Shown here in pieces: positions 33,704 to 43,319 of a DNA stretch of 64,000 nucleotides. The notes under the pieces are model-generated. The model saw only the letters and a program-made list of their open reading frames with translations, searched no databases and was not told the DNA's origin. How positions within the stretch are numbered: position 1 is the stretch's first letter; every line of letters starts with the position of its first letter. The position numbers were made by a program, and so were the translations under genes. Where the stretch lies: NCBI RefSeq assembly GCF_027922185.1, contig NZ_BSFE01000005.1, forward strand, positions 62,001 through 126,000, written 5' to 3'. This DNA comes from Maricaulis virginensis. Its GTDB lineage: Bacteria; Pseudomonadota; Alphaproteobacteria; Caulobacterales; Maricaulaceae.

Positions 33704-35106
33704 GCCGTCTGCGGCAGGCGGTTTGCGCAGCCGTCATCCTGTTTGCGGGACTGGCCCCCGGCGCCGCGGGCGCACAGTCCGAGAGTATCGAGGACGTCTT
33801 CTCGGATGCACGACTGAACGCCTATGTGCTGGAGATCGAGGCCGCCCTGGCGCGCGCCCAGGCGGCGGAAGGCGTGATCCCGCAATCGGCGGCCGACGCG
33901 ATCACGGCTGCAGCGCGGCCGGAAGCGGTTCCGGCAGACGCGCTGGCGGCGGAATACGCGATTGTCCGGCACCGCATGGTCGCTTTCCTCAATGTGTTTT
34001 CGCGCTCGCTCGACGCCGACGCGGCCAACTATCTCCACTACGGTGCGACCACGGTCGACATCTACGATACGGCGGCGATCCTGCAGGTGCGCCGGTCGAT
34101 CCTGCTTCTGATCGAGGATTTGCGGGCGATCGAGCTGCAATTGATCGATCTTGCCGAGACGCACCGTGACACGCCGATGATCGGCCGCACGCTGGGCCAG
34201 CACGCCCTGCCGATCACGTTCGGCAAGAAGGTATCCGGCTGGATTGGCGAAAACCGACGCCATATCGAGCGCCTGACAGACCTGCTCGACCGGGTCGAAC
34301 GGTCGGCCATCATGAAAGGCGCGGTCGGCAGCTATGTCGGTCTGGGCGACCGGGCGCAGGCGGTCGAGCGCCGGTTCGGGCAAGAGCTGGGCCTGTCCGA
34401 GCCTTATGCCGATGACTGGCACGCCTCGCGCGACGTGTTTGCCGAATATGCGGTCAACCTCGGTCTGCTCGCGCGCTTTTACGGTCGGGTCGGGCAGGAG
34501 GTCTTCCTGTTGCAGATGACGGATGTCGCGGAGGTTATCGAACAGCGCAGCAGCACGGCTGTCGGGTCGAGCACCATGCCGCACAAGAATAATCCATCCC
34601 TGTCCGAGGCGCTGATCCACTATTCCCGGACCATTCCCGCCCTGTCGGATATCGTCGCCGACGACATGATCAATTTCTTCGAGCGCGACAACACTTCGCG
34701 GCCCAATGACGCCATCGGCGAACTGTCGATCGAGGCCGGGGACATGCTGTCTGCGGCAAACCGCCTTGTGGGGCGGCTGCATGTCGATGCCGAGGCGATG
34801 CGCCGCAATCTCGACCGGTCGGGCGGCTGGATCCTGTCACAGCGTTTCGTGTTCGCACTGGCACCCCATATCGGCCGGACCGAGGCGGAGGAGCTGATCC
34901 GCGACCTGGCCGCCGAGGCGCATGAAAGCGGTGCCGGCCTTCGGGAAGCGGTGATGGAAAATGCCGTTATCCGCGAAGCGCTTGGCGAGGCGGAAATCGA
35001 TGCCCTGCTGGACCCGGAAACCTATCTCGGCCTGGCGGGCGAGCAGGTCGATGCCGTGGTCGCCGCAGCGCGGGCAGCGCGCGAGACGGACCCGTCCGTC
35101 GACTGA
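33700..35106 (+). CDS. Exported lyase of the fumarase/aspartase superfamily
   Basis: A 468-aa protein with the superfamily signature GSSTMPHKNNPSLSE (about residue 290), the HYGATTVDIYDTA region (about 112) and QHALPITFGKKV near 170, matching the adenylosuccinate lyase / 3-carboxy-cis,cis-muconate cycloisomerase branch. What is odd is the N-terminus: residues 1-25 form a convincing Sec signal (basic start, hydrophobic AAVILFAGLAPGAAG core, AQS cleavage). Family members are normally cytoplasmic tetramers. Export implies periplasmic beta-elimination or cycloisomerisation of a dicarboxylic compound (inference). GTG start overlapping the upstream stop. Confidence 0.87.
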   Translation: MSRLRQAVCAAVILFAGLAPGAAGAQSESIEDVFSDARLNAYVLEIEAALARAQAAEGVIPQSAADAITAAARPEAVPADALAAEYAIVRHRMVAFLNVFSRSLDADAANYLHYGATTVDIYDTAAILQVRRSILLLIEDLRAIELQLIDLAETHRDTPMIGRTLGQHALPITFGKKVSGWIGENRRHIERLTDLLDRVERSAIMKGAVGSYVGLGDRAQAVERRFGQELGLSEPYADDWHASRDVFAEYAVNLGLLARFYGRVGQEVFLLQMTDVAEVIEQRSSTAVGSSTMPHKNNPSLSEALIHYSRTIPALSDIVADDMINFFERDNTSRPNDAIGELSIEAGDMLSAANRLVGRLHVDAEAMRRNLDRSGGWILSQRFVFALAPHIGRTEAEELIRDLAAEAHESGAGLREAVMENAVIREALGEAEIDALLDPETYLGLAGEQVDAVVAAARAARETDPSVD

Positions 35107-35245
35107 CAGACTCCACCGCATTCGATATGAGACACTTGAAGCTCCGGATCGGGTACCTTGCGCCTTCATCGGCTCTGGGAGAGCATGCCGGACTGTCCTG
35201 GGACAGGGCGCCAGAGGGGGCGGCCGGCTGCGGGGAAGCGTAAGA

Positions 35246-35824
35246 ATGGTGGCGGCCGTCAGTGATGCCGTAGATGTGGAAGAGTTGTATCGCGTGCACG
35301 GGCGGCGCGTGCGCTGGATCGTGTGGCGCATTGTCGGCAATGCCCAGGACGCGGACGATATCACCCACGCTGCATTCGAGCGGCTGCTCCAGGTTGATGG
35401 CGATTCCGGTCCGGTGCGGAACGAGGGTGCCTTCGTCACGACGATCGCGACCAATCTTGCGCGAAATCATCTGCGGCACTGCAATACGGTGCGGCGCCAT
35501 TCTGCTGCGGTGGCGCATCATTACAGTGACGTTGTTGCCCCATTTGCCTCACCTGCGGACACCATAACGGATGAAGAGCGTGACACAGCCCGGCGCGCGG
35601 CCCTGTCCGAGGCGATCGGGCAGCTGCCGCCGAAATGCCGGCACGCCTTCGTGCTTTGCAAGCTGAAGGGGATGACCTATCAGCAGGCCGCAGAGCGGAT
35701 GGGTATTTCGATCCACATGGTCAAGAAACACGTTCAGCGCGGCATGGCGCGTCTGGCCGAGCATCTGCACGGGATGCCGGACGGGAACGGGGATACAGCA
35801 AGGGCGGCGAACGATGCCGGCTGA
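35246..35824 (+). CDS. FecI-type ECF sigma factor
   Basis: A 192-aa extracytoplasmic-function sigma factor. Region 2 (EELYRVHGRRVRWIVWRI..NAQDADDITHAAFERL) spans about residues 12-50, and region 4 (ALSEAIGQLPPKCRHAFVLCKLKGMTYQQAAERMGIS) about 115-160. The ATG at 35246 is chosen as the first start after a GGGGAAGCG site, with homology beginning directly. The gene overlaps fecR by 11 bases. Together with FecR and the STN-bearing receptor downstream it forms a cell-surface signalling system that should activate the receptor promoter when ligand binds. Confidence 0.92.
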   Translation: MVAAVSDAVDVEELYRVHGRRVRWIVWRIVGNAQDADDITHAAFERLLQVDGDSGPVRNEGAFVTTIATNLARNHLRHCNTVRRHSAAVAHHYSDVVAPFASPADTITDEERDTARRAALSEAIGQLPPKCRHAFVLCKLKGMTYQQAAERMGISIHMVKKHVQRGMARLAEHLHGMPDGNGDTARAANDAG

Positions 35825-36860
35825 TCGCGACATGAACATCTTCGACACCGCCTCTGTCTGGGCCGAACGCCTGCTCGCCGAGCGCGCGCTGGATGCGGCC
35901 GCGGAAGCCGAGCTTGAGGCCTGGCTGCAGGCCGATCCGCAGCACCAGGCGGCACTCAATGCCTGTCTCGAGCTCGAGGGCATGATCGATGCCGCGCATG
36001 GCAGCGACTGGGCCGACGGTCTGATCGCCGCCACCGAGGCGGAACTGGCAGCAGAAGAGGCGCCCGGCCGGCCGGCCTGGATCGTGCCGGCCGTGATCGG
36101 CATGGCGGCGATGCTCGCCCTGGCGATCGCCCTGCCTGTGTGGACAGGCATGCTGGGCGGGGACCGGGCGACGGACAGCGATGCGCCGGTGCAGCTGGCG
36201 GCTCTGGAGACCTTTTCCACGGCGCGGGGTGACCGCCAGGAGATCGCCCTGCCGGACGGGTCGGTGATGACGCTGAACACCGGCTCCCGGGTGACCACCG
36301 CTTTCGCCGCCGATGAGCGCCGGGTCGTGCTGGAAGCGGGCGAAGCCCTGTTCGAGGTTTCCCACGATCCCTCGCGGCCCTTCATCGTCGAGGCGGGCGG
36401 GCATGAGGTGCGGGCCGTGGGGACTGCGTTCAATGTCTATTCGCGCGATGATGGCCGCACCGTTGTGACGGTGGTCGAGGGTCTGGTGCAGACGCGGGTC
36501 GAAAGCGGCCCGGCCTCGGCGGCGCTGCTGCGCGCCGGCGACCAGGTAGAGCTGGTGCCGGGTGAGCCGGCGCCCGAACCGGCGCGGGTCGATGTTGTTG
36601 CTGCGACGGCGTGGCGTCAGGGGCGGCTTGTGTTCGACGGACGCCGTCTGAGCGAAGTGGTCAGCGAATTCCGGCGCTACAACGATCTCGACATCGCCTT
36701 CGCCGACGGGCAGCTGGGCGAATTGCAGATCTCAGGCTCCTTCGACCCGTCCGACAGCGAGGCTTTCCTGGCGGCCCTGTCGGCGACCGAGTCGGTGCGG
36801 ATCGAGCGGGTCGGCGACGGCATCCGGATCCACGCGTCCGAGGGAAATATACAACCCTGA
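35814..36860 (+). CDS. FecR-type anti-sigma regulator
   Basis: A 348-aa inner-membrane regulator. The cytoplasmic N-terminus (residues 1-85) includes DUF4880-like AERAL.A..EAELEAWL, which binds the sigma factor; one membrane helix follows at about 88-108 (VPAVIGMAAMLALAIAL), then the periplasmic FecR domain with GDRQEIALPDGSVMTLNTGS and VVEGLV, and a C-terminal STN-like segment. It receives the signal from the STN domain of the TBDR encoded next. It overlaps the sigma gene by 11 bases, which favours stoichiometric production. Confidence 0.93.
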   Translation: MPADRDMNIFDTASVWAERLLAERALDAAAEAELEAWLQADPQHQAALNACLELEGMIDAAHGSDWADGLIAATEAELAAEEAPGRPAWIVPAVIGMAAMLALAIALPVWTGMLGGDRATDSDAPVQLAALETFSTARGDRQEIALPDGSVMTLNTGSRVTTAFAADERRVVLEAGEALFEVSHDPSRPFIVEAGGHEVRAVGTAFNVYSRDDGRTVVTVVEGLVQTRVESGPASAALLRAGDQVELVPGEPAPEPARVDVVAATAWRQGRLVFDGRRLSEVVSEFRRYNDLDIAFADGQLGELQISGSFDPSDSEAFLAALSATESVRIERVGDGIRIHASEGNIQP

Positions 36861-36978
36861 CTGGCCTGCGCGTGCATCTTCCGGCAGCAATGCGACATTT
36901 CGGTAACAGCGATGTCACACGGCTTCTGGCAAGTTGTCACATGAGGGGGATCGGGCGTCCCCGTATCGAGGTGCGGGG

Positions 36979-39900
36979 ATGCGTTTCAGCGGCAGGACAT
37001 CGGTCAGGATGAAAGGCGTCCGGGCAGCCCTCCTCGGTGCGCTGCTTCCGGTGATGACGCCGCACGCCTGCGCTGTGGCCCAGGAGACGCAAACCGCCGC
37101 GCCTGACGCTTTCAGCTTCGATATTCCGTCCGGACCGCTGGGGCCGGCCCTGTCGCGTTTTGCGCTGGTGACGGACCATCAATTGCTGGCGGAGTCGCAT
37201 CTGGTCGCCGGCGTGCGGACCCGCGGCGTCGAGGGCCGTTATGCGGCGGAAGAGGGGCTGCGTTTGCTGCTGGCCGGCACGGGGCTGGAATTCAGCACGG
37301 TCGATACCCGGACCCATGTCCTCGCACGGCGGGCCGATGCGGCCGGGCCGGATGCGGCAAGCGAGGCGCGCCCCGGCGTCATCCGCCTGTCCGGGCATCG
37401 CGTGGGCGATGAACCCGCCGAAACGCCGGTGGCGTCGGCCTATATCGATCCGCAGGAAGTCATCCTGGTAACCGGTTCGCGCTTCGAGCGGGCCGGGCGG
37501 GCGGCGGTGCTGCCGGTACAGGTGATCGGCCGCGCGGCGCTGGAAACCTCGGGCGCCATCGAGATCGGCGAGATGATCGCCAGCCAGTCGCCGGCAACCC
37601 TGGAATTCTCCAACGCCTCGACGCATCTCAGCGCCCAGAATGCCGGCCTGTCCTCGATCGGGCTGCGTGGTCTGGGCACGACGCGCACGCTGGTGCTGAT
37701 CGACGGGCGGCGCACGGTGGCAAACAGCGGCAATGCCAGCCGCTTCGGCTCGGACACGATCCCGGCGGAGTTTGTCGAGCGGGTGGAAATCTCCACCGGC
37801 GGTGCCTCCGCGGTCTATGGCTCGGATGCGATTGCGGGCGTGGTCAATTTCGTCCTGATCGATGATCTGGAAGGCGGCCGCCTGCTTGCCCAGGCCGGCA
37901 TGACCCAGGATGGCGGCGGCCAGTATCACGTGCTCGGCGCCACGCAGGGCTGGCGCTTCGGCGAGGGCCGGGGGCACCTCCTGTTCAACGTCACCCGTGA
38001 CCACACGCGCCGTATCGGTGCCGGGGATCGCGACTGGGCGCAGGTTCCGGTCAGCCTGTCCAGCGATGGCGAGACGCTGGAAGCGGACCTGTCGAGCTAC
38101 ACGCCGGGCGGCCGCTTCATCGGCTATGACTTCTGGTATGACGAGGCCGGGCTGCAGACGGATTTCGATATCGCCGTCGATGGTTATGACACCCGCTCCT
38201 TCGCCACGATCTCGGTGCCGCGCGAGCGCGACCTGTTCGCGCTGAAGCTCGATTATGATTTCGACGGCGGCGTGTCGGCCTATTTCACGGGCCTGCTTTC
38301 GCACAGCGAGAGCCTGTCCTCGCGGGAAGCCCAGACCGCCTATTACAATGAGCGTTTCGGACTGGAGAACGAGCGGATCGGCGCGATTCCGGTGGACCAT
38401 CCGTTCGTGCCGGAACCGATCCGGCAGGCCGCGCTGGCCGAGGGCCTGACCGGCATCACCTGGCGCCGCCGCTTCAGCGAGCTGGGTGAGGAATACCGTC
38501 GGAACGACCGGACGACGCAGCGCTTCTGGGCCGGGCTGCAGGGCGAGGCCGGGATCTGGAGCTGGGATGTCGCCCTGGGCCATGGCCGCTACGACCAGGA
38601 CCAGCTGCGCAGCGGCGAGGTGAATTACGCCCGCATCCGCAACGCCCTGGACATCGAGGCCGACCCGGCGACCCCCGGCGGATATCGCTGTGTCAGCGCC
38701 GCTGCGCGCGCGGCCGGGTGCGCGCCCCTGGACATGTTCGGCGTGAATGCGATCTCGGCAGAGGCCGCTGACTATATCCGCGCCACCGACCGGCTGGAGG
38801 TGGAGGTCGAGCAATGGACGCTGGGCGGTTCGGCGGTGGGCGATCTGGCACTGCCGGACGGACGTGCGATGTCGCTCGCCTGGGGGCTTGAGCACCGTGT
38901 CGACAGCCAGCGCACGCGTGGCGATGCGGCGGCTCTCAACCGCGAGACCGGCTATGTCGGGGTGCCCGATCTGGACGCAGTCGGCCATGCCAGCGAAGTC
39001 TTTGCAGAGGCGCTGGTGCCGGTCGTCCCGGATCGGTTCGATGTGACCGCAGCGCTGCGTCTGGCCCATTACGATATCGACCGGGTGGGCCTTGTCGGCA
39101 GCTATCGTCTCGGCGGTGTCTGGTCGCCCAGCGATGCGCTGGCCTTCCGTGGGCAGGTCTCCCGGGCCCAGCGCGCGCCCAGCCTGACCGAGCTCTATTC
39201 CGGTCCGCGCGGCGATTACGACACCGTCAGCGATCCCTGTCACGGCGTCACCGGCACGAGCGTCGGCCAGCTTGCCGAGAACTGCCGGTCCGAGCCGGGT
39301 ATCGCCCGGGCGATCGCGGAAGACGGCGTCTACGAGCAGACGATCACCAGCGTCTATGCGCCCAATTCGGGCAATCCGGATCTCGAGGAAGAGCGCTCCG
39401 ATGCCGTGACGCTGGGGCTGGTCTACACGCCTGTGCGGGCCGAAGGGCTCAGCCTGTCGGTCGATCTTTACGACATCCGGGTGTCCGGTGCGATCTCGTC
39501 CCTGTCCAGCCGGGCCCTGTTGTCCGAATGTTATGGCGCGCCGGTCGCGATATCCGCCAACCGCTACTGTGATGACATCCAGCGTGGCGAGACCGGCCAG
39601 CTGCTCGAGATGCGGAACCGGGTCGCCAATCTCAACGAGATCCGGTCTGCCGGGGCGGACGTGACGCTGGACTATGCCTGGCAGGTGTCACCGGCCTCGA
39701 TCTGGGCCGGTGACTGGGACTTGCGGATTCTCTACGCCTATACCGACCGTCTCGAGCAGGTGTTCGAAGGCTCGGACGGCGAGGTCAGCCGATCGGTCTG
39801 GGATGGCGAGGTCGGCGCGCCGCACCATCGCTGGACAGCCCGGCTGGGTGTGACGCGGGGCCCTTGGCTGGTGCAGTGGCGGGTGCGCTATGAAGGCGCC

Positions 39901-40170
39901 GCGATCGACGGGCATGACCGCGCCGCAAAGGCCAATGCCGAAGACATGCTCTTTCTGGAGATCGACCCGTGGATGCAGCACGACCTGCATGTGCGTTATC
40001 TCGCCGGTGCCGAGGGCCGGCTGCAGATTTTCGGCGGCATCAACAATGTCTTCCACGATTACGGCCCCTTCCTTCCAAGCGGCACGGAAAGCGGCGGGCG
40101 GCGCAATTTCAGCCCGGGTTATGACGCCGCCGGGCGGCGTGTCTATGCCGGTATCCGGGCGCGCTGGTAG
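36979..40170 (+). CDS. TonB-dependent receptor with N-terminal STN signalling domain
   Basis: A 1063-aa transducer-type receptor. After the signal peptide comes an STN domain (about residues 45-115; FDIPSGPLGPALSRFA to LEFSTVDTR), which contacts FecR. The TonB box and plug follow (VTGSRFERAG, LRGLGTTRTLVLIDG, VYGSDAIAGVVNF), then a barrel ending RARW. Start 36979 is preferred for a gaggtgcgggg site; ATG 37009 is also possible. The receptor should sense its ligand and switch on the ECF sigma gene upstream. Ligand unknown; the plug class (VYGSDAIAGV) is that of many non-siderophore receptors, including peptide and carbohydrate transporters. Confidence 0.93.
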   Translation: MRFSGRTSVRMKGVRAALLGALLPVMTPHACAVAQETQTAAPDAFSFDIPSGPLGPALSRFALVTDHQLLAESHLVAGVRTRGVEGRYAAEEGLRLLLAGTGLEFSTVDTRTHVLARRADAAGPDAASEARPGVIRLSGHRVGDEPAETPVASAYIDPQEVILVTGSRFERAGRAAVLPVQVIGRAALETSGAIEIGEMIASQSPATLEFSNASTHLSAQNAGLSSIGLRGLGTTRTLVLIDGRRTVANSGNASRFGSDTIPAEFVERVEISTGGASAVYGSDAIAGVVNFVLIDDLEGGRLLAQAGMTQDGGGQYHVLGATQGWRFGEGRGHLLFNVTRDHTRRIGAGDRDWAQVPVSLSSDGETLEADLSSYTPGGRFIGYDFWYDEAGLQTDFDIAVDGYDTRSFATISVPRERDLFALKLDYDFDGGVSAYFTGLLSHSESLSSREAQTAYYNERFGLENERIGAIPVDHPFVPEPIRQAALAEGLTGITWRRRFSELGEEYRRNDRTTQRFWAGLQGEAGIWSWDVALGHGRYDQDQLRSGEVNYARIRNALDIEADPATPGGYRCVSAAARAAGCAPLDMFGVNAISAEAADYIRATDRLEVEVEQWTLGGSAVGDLALPDGRAMSLAWGLEHRVDSQRTRGDAAALNRETGYVGVPDLDAVGHASEVFAEALVPVVPDRFDVTAALRLAHYDIDRVGLVGSYRLGGVWSPSDALAFRGQVSRAQRAPSLTELYSGPRGDYDTVSDPCHGVTGTSVGQLAENCRSEPGIARAIAEDGVYEQTITSVYAPNSGNPDLEEERSDAVTLGLVYTPVRAEGLSLSVDLYDIRVSGAISSLSSRALLSECYGAPVAISANRYCDDIQRGETGQLLEMRNRVANLNEIRSAGADVTLDYAWQVSPASIWAGDWDLRILYAYTDRLEQVFEGSDGEVSRSVWDGEVGAPHHRWTARLGVTRGPWLVQWRVRYEGAAIDGHDRAAKANAEDMLFLEIDPWMQHDLHVRYLAGAEGRLQIFGGINNVFHDYGPFLPSGTESGGRRNFSPGYDAAGRRVYAGIRARW

Positions 40171-40295
40171 GCCGCCGGCATCTTTTTCTCAAAATTTGTG
40201 ACAGCCCGGGTACCCGATGCGGTCCCTTGCGTGTCTCCCCTCTACCAACGCTACGCGCGGTCGAGGGGACGGTGCGAAAAACAAGGGGACTTCGA

Positions 40296-43199
40296 ATGAG
40301 TTTGGGTAATCGAACCGCATGGACCACGGGCCGGGCCATGCTGATGGGCGGTGTGTCCGCCGCCGCCATGCTGCTCGGCGGCGCCGCTGTCGCGCAGGAC
40401 GCCCCGGCCGATCCGCAAGCGTCCAGCGAAGACACGATCGTGGTCACCGGCTCGCGCATCCGCCGCTCCAACGCGACCACGGCGATCCCGACACAGATCT
40501 TCACGACCGACGATATCGACGAGTCCGGCACGGTGGATGTCGGTGAAATCCTGGTTGATATTCCGGGCGTCGATTCCAGCCTGTCGCCGGAAAGCACCGA
40601 TCTGAGCATCCAGAATTCCGGTCTCTCGACCATCAACCTGCGTGGCCTCGGCTCCGAGCGGACGCTGGTCCTGATCGATGGCCGCCGCGCCGTGTCGAAC
40701 TCCGGCAATGGCGAACGCGTCAGCCTGCAGACCATTCCGGCCGGCTTCGTCGACAGTATCGAAGTGACCACCGGCGGCGCCTCGGCGATCTACGGTTCCG
40801 ACGCCATTGCCGGCGTCGCCAACATCATCCTCGAACGCAACATGGAAGGCGTCGAGGTCGATGCCCGCTATGGCTGGGCCGATGCGAGCGGTGAACGGGA
40901 AACCACGCTCGAGCTGACCATGGGCCGCAATTTTGACAATGACCGCGGCAACATCATGGTGGCACTGAGCTATGACCATGAGACAGCGGTCTATGCCGAC
41001 GAGACCCGTCCGGACTCGCTGCGCACCGACGACTGGTCGGGCAATGGCGAGTACAATGACTACTCGCTGACCTCCTACATTCCGGGCGGCCGTTTCGAGA
41101 GCGACGATGCCTGGAACGTGGATGGCGTCTGGTACAATGACAAATCCTTGGCGCCGGACGATGGCCGCAATCCATCGGTCGGCTTCGAAACCGCGCTGGA
41201 TGGCTGGAATTACCGTCCCGGCCGGACCCTGTCCCCGGAAGTCACGGCCTACACCGCCGCTGCCCGTGGCCGTTACGAGCTGACGCCGCGGATCGAGGTG
41301 TTCGCCGATCTGCTCTGGTCGCGCGTGGACAGCCTGTATGAAGGCTCCTACGAGTCCGCCATCTACTCGACGGACATCGGCCCGATCGGCAATACGTTCG
41401 ATATCGGCCAGATCTCCAGCAGCAACCCCTTTATCCCGGCAGCCGTCGAAGAGACGCGTTCCGGTTCGGTCAGCTGGTATCGCCGTTTTGTCGAAGTGGG
41501 TCAGGAAACCCGTGACAACGAGCGCGAGACGATGCGCCTTGCCACCGGTCTGACGGGCGAGCTGGGTGAAACCTGGCAGTGGAACGCCTTTGCCACCTAT
41601 GGCCGGTTCGAGCAGAACCAGATCCAGGGCAACAACCTGAATTATCTCAACATCCACTACGCGCTGGATGTCGAGTCCGATGGCGCCGGCGGCTATCAAT
41701 GTGCCGATGCCGGTGCCCGTGCGGATGGCTGTATCCCGCTGAATATTTTCGGTGAGGGCTCGATCACGCCGGAAATGGCCGACTACATCCGCATCGACGG
41801 TCACGTGCAGCAGATCCGCGAGCAGACCGTGATCGGCGGCTCGATGGATGGCGAGCTGTTCGATGCGCCGGCCGGTGCGGTTTCAGCCGCCTTCGGTCTG
41901 GAATGGCGGGAAGAAACCCAGGACACGAATGTTGACGCCATCATCCTGGAAGAGACCACCAGCCTGTCGGTGATCCCGGAAATCGAAGCCAGTTTCGATG
42001 TGGTGGAAGCGTTTGCCGAGGTCGAGATCCCGCTGCTGGAAACCGTCACCGCACAGCTTGCCGCGCGGGTGGCCGACTATTCCACGATCGGCACGATCTC
42101 GTCCTACAATGTGGGCGGCTACTGGGAGCCGACCGACACGCTGCGTTTCCGTACGCAGTATTCGCGCTCGCAACGCGCCCCCACGATCACCGAATTCTAC
42201 TCGGCGCCGCGTCAGGACGCCGACGATCTGCGCGATCCGTGTGACGGCCTGAGGCCGGACGGTTCGGGTGTCACCGCCCCGCCGGGTACCGGTTTCGATC
42301 CGGCCGTGATCGCTGCCAATTGTCTCAGCAATCCTGGCATCCAGGCCTTCTTCGCCGATCCCAACAATGTCGGACAGCCCTTCGAGTTCGACGGTTCGGT
42401 GAATGCGCCGAACGCCGGCAACAACACGCTGACCGAGGAAACCGCCGACACCTTCACCATCGGTGCGGTGTGGGCGCCGTCCTTTGCCGAAGATCTCGTC
42501 TTCATCGTCGATTATTACAATATCAAGGTCGAGGACGCGATCGGCTCGGTTTCGACGCAGACCACGGTCGACCTGTGCTATGGCTCGCCGAACTTCCCGG
42601 ACAACCGTTTCTGCGACGTCGTCACGCGCGACACGTCGAACGGCCGGGTGATCGAGGTGATCAACCGCCAGGAAAACCTCAACGAGCTGCTGTCCGAAGG
42701 CATCGACGTGTCGGTGCTGTGGGACTTTGAAGTGCAGTCCGTGCCGGGCGAGTTCGGCCTGGACCTGCGCTATTCGCGCTCGCTGGCCGACGAGTACGAG
42801 TTCATCGGTGAAGCCGGCACGCCGGTGCGCGAGGACTCCAACGGCTCGATGTACGATCCGACCCACGAAGCCCGGGCACGCCTGTCCTGGAGCCGCGGCG
42901 ACTTCTACGCCAGCTATACACTGAAGTACGAGTCCGGCGGCATCGACGATCTCGATGTGGATCCGAGCGATCCCTACTACTTCGAGGCCGACGACCGCTT
43001 CGTGTCGAACATCTATGCCCGCTACCGTTTCGGCGACGATTACCGCACCACGGTCTATGCCGGCATCAACAATCTGTTCGACGATTACGGCACCTTCCTG
43101 CCGAGCAATTTCAACTCGGGCAGCACGGCCAACCTGAAGGGGCCGCAGAACGATCCGATCGGACGCCAGTTCTACGTCGGCCTCCGCTCACGCTTCTAA
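40296..43199 (+). CDS. TonB-dependent receptor (no STN domain), paralogue of the upstream receptor
   Basis: A 967-aa receptor with a signal peptide (cleavage after AVAQ, about residue 36) and the same plug class as its neighbour (VTGSRIRRSN, LRGLGSERTLVLIDG, IYGSDAIAGVANI), but without a signalling STN domain. The barrel ends in RSRF. The two genes are a tandem duplication that has diverged; only the first can signal, and the second is likely co-induced and used for bulk uptake. ATG 40296 follows an aaggggac site. A large hairpin lies downstream at 43225-43265, followed by the S9 peptidase gene. Confidence 0.94.
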   Translation: MSLGNRTAWTTGRAMLMGGVSAAAMLLGGAAVAQDAPADPQASSEDTIVVTGSRIRRSNATTAIPTQIFTTDDIDESGTVDVGEILVDIPGVDSSLSPESTDLSIQNSGLSTINLRGLGSERTLVLIDGRRAVSNSGNGERVSLQTIPAGFVDSIEVTTGGASAIYGSDAIAGVANIILERNMEGVEVDARYGWADASGERETTLELTMGRNFDNDRGNIMVALSYDHETAVYADETRPDSLRTDDWSGNGEYNDYSLTSYIPGGRFESDDAWNVDGVWYNDKSLAPDDGRNPSVGFETALDGWNYRPGRTLSPEVTAYTAAARGRYELTPRIEVFADLLWSRVDSLYEGSYESAIYSTDIGPIGNTFDIGQISSSNPFIPAAVEETRSGSVSWYRRFVEVGQETRDNERETMRLATGLTGELGETWQWNAFATYGRFEQNQIQGNNLNYLNIHYALDVESDGAGGYQCADAGARADGCIPLNIFGEGSITPEMADYIRIDGHVQQIREQTVIGGSMDGELFDAPAGAVSAAFGLEWREETQDTNVDAIILEETTSLSVIPEIEASFDVVEAFAEVEIPLLETVTAQLAARVADYSTIGTISSYNVGGYWEPTDTLRFRTQYSRSQRAPTITEFYSAPRQDADDLRDPCDGLRPDGSGVTAPPGTGFDPAVIAANCLSNPGIQAFFADPNNVGQPFEFDGSVNAPNAGNNTLTEETADTFTIGAVWAPSFAEDLVFIVDYYNIKVEDAIGSVSTQTTVDLCYGSPNFPDNRFCDVVTRDTSNGRVIEVINRQENLNELLSEGIDVSVLWDFEVQSVPGEFGLDLRYSRSLADEYEFIGEAGTPVREDSNGSMYDPTHEARARLSWSRGDFYASYTLKYESGGIDDLDVDPSDPYYFEADDRFVSNIYARYRFGDDYRTTVYAGINNLFDDYGTFLPSNFNSGSTANLKGPQNDPIGRQFYVGLRSRF

Positions 43200-43224
43200 G
43201 TCTCTTCCTCCGAGACGATTGGGT

Positions 43225-43265
43225 CCGGCACCCTGTCCTGTCTTTATGGCAGGGCAGGGTGCCGG
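43225..43265 (+). terminator. Large hairpin between TBDR and S9 peptidase genes
   Basis: A 16-bp stem with one G-U pair (CCGGCACCCTGtCCTG / CAGGgCAGGGTGCCGG) and a 9-base loop. No U-run follows. It may partially terminate or set the relative amount of receptor and peptidase transcript. Confidence 0.5.
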
Positions 43266-43319
43266 GCACTCTTCCAACGCTTTGACTGGACGGCGCCGGC
43301 GCGGCGCTGCGAGGATAAC

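Noticed and set aside
36937..39243. A 768-codon antisense frame over the STN receptor
   Set aside because: No start signal or family similarity; the + strand gene has a full receptor architecture.
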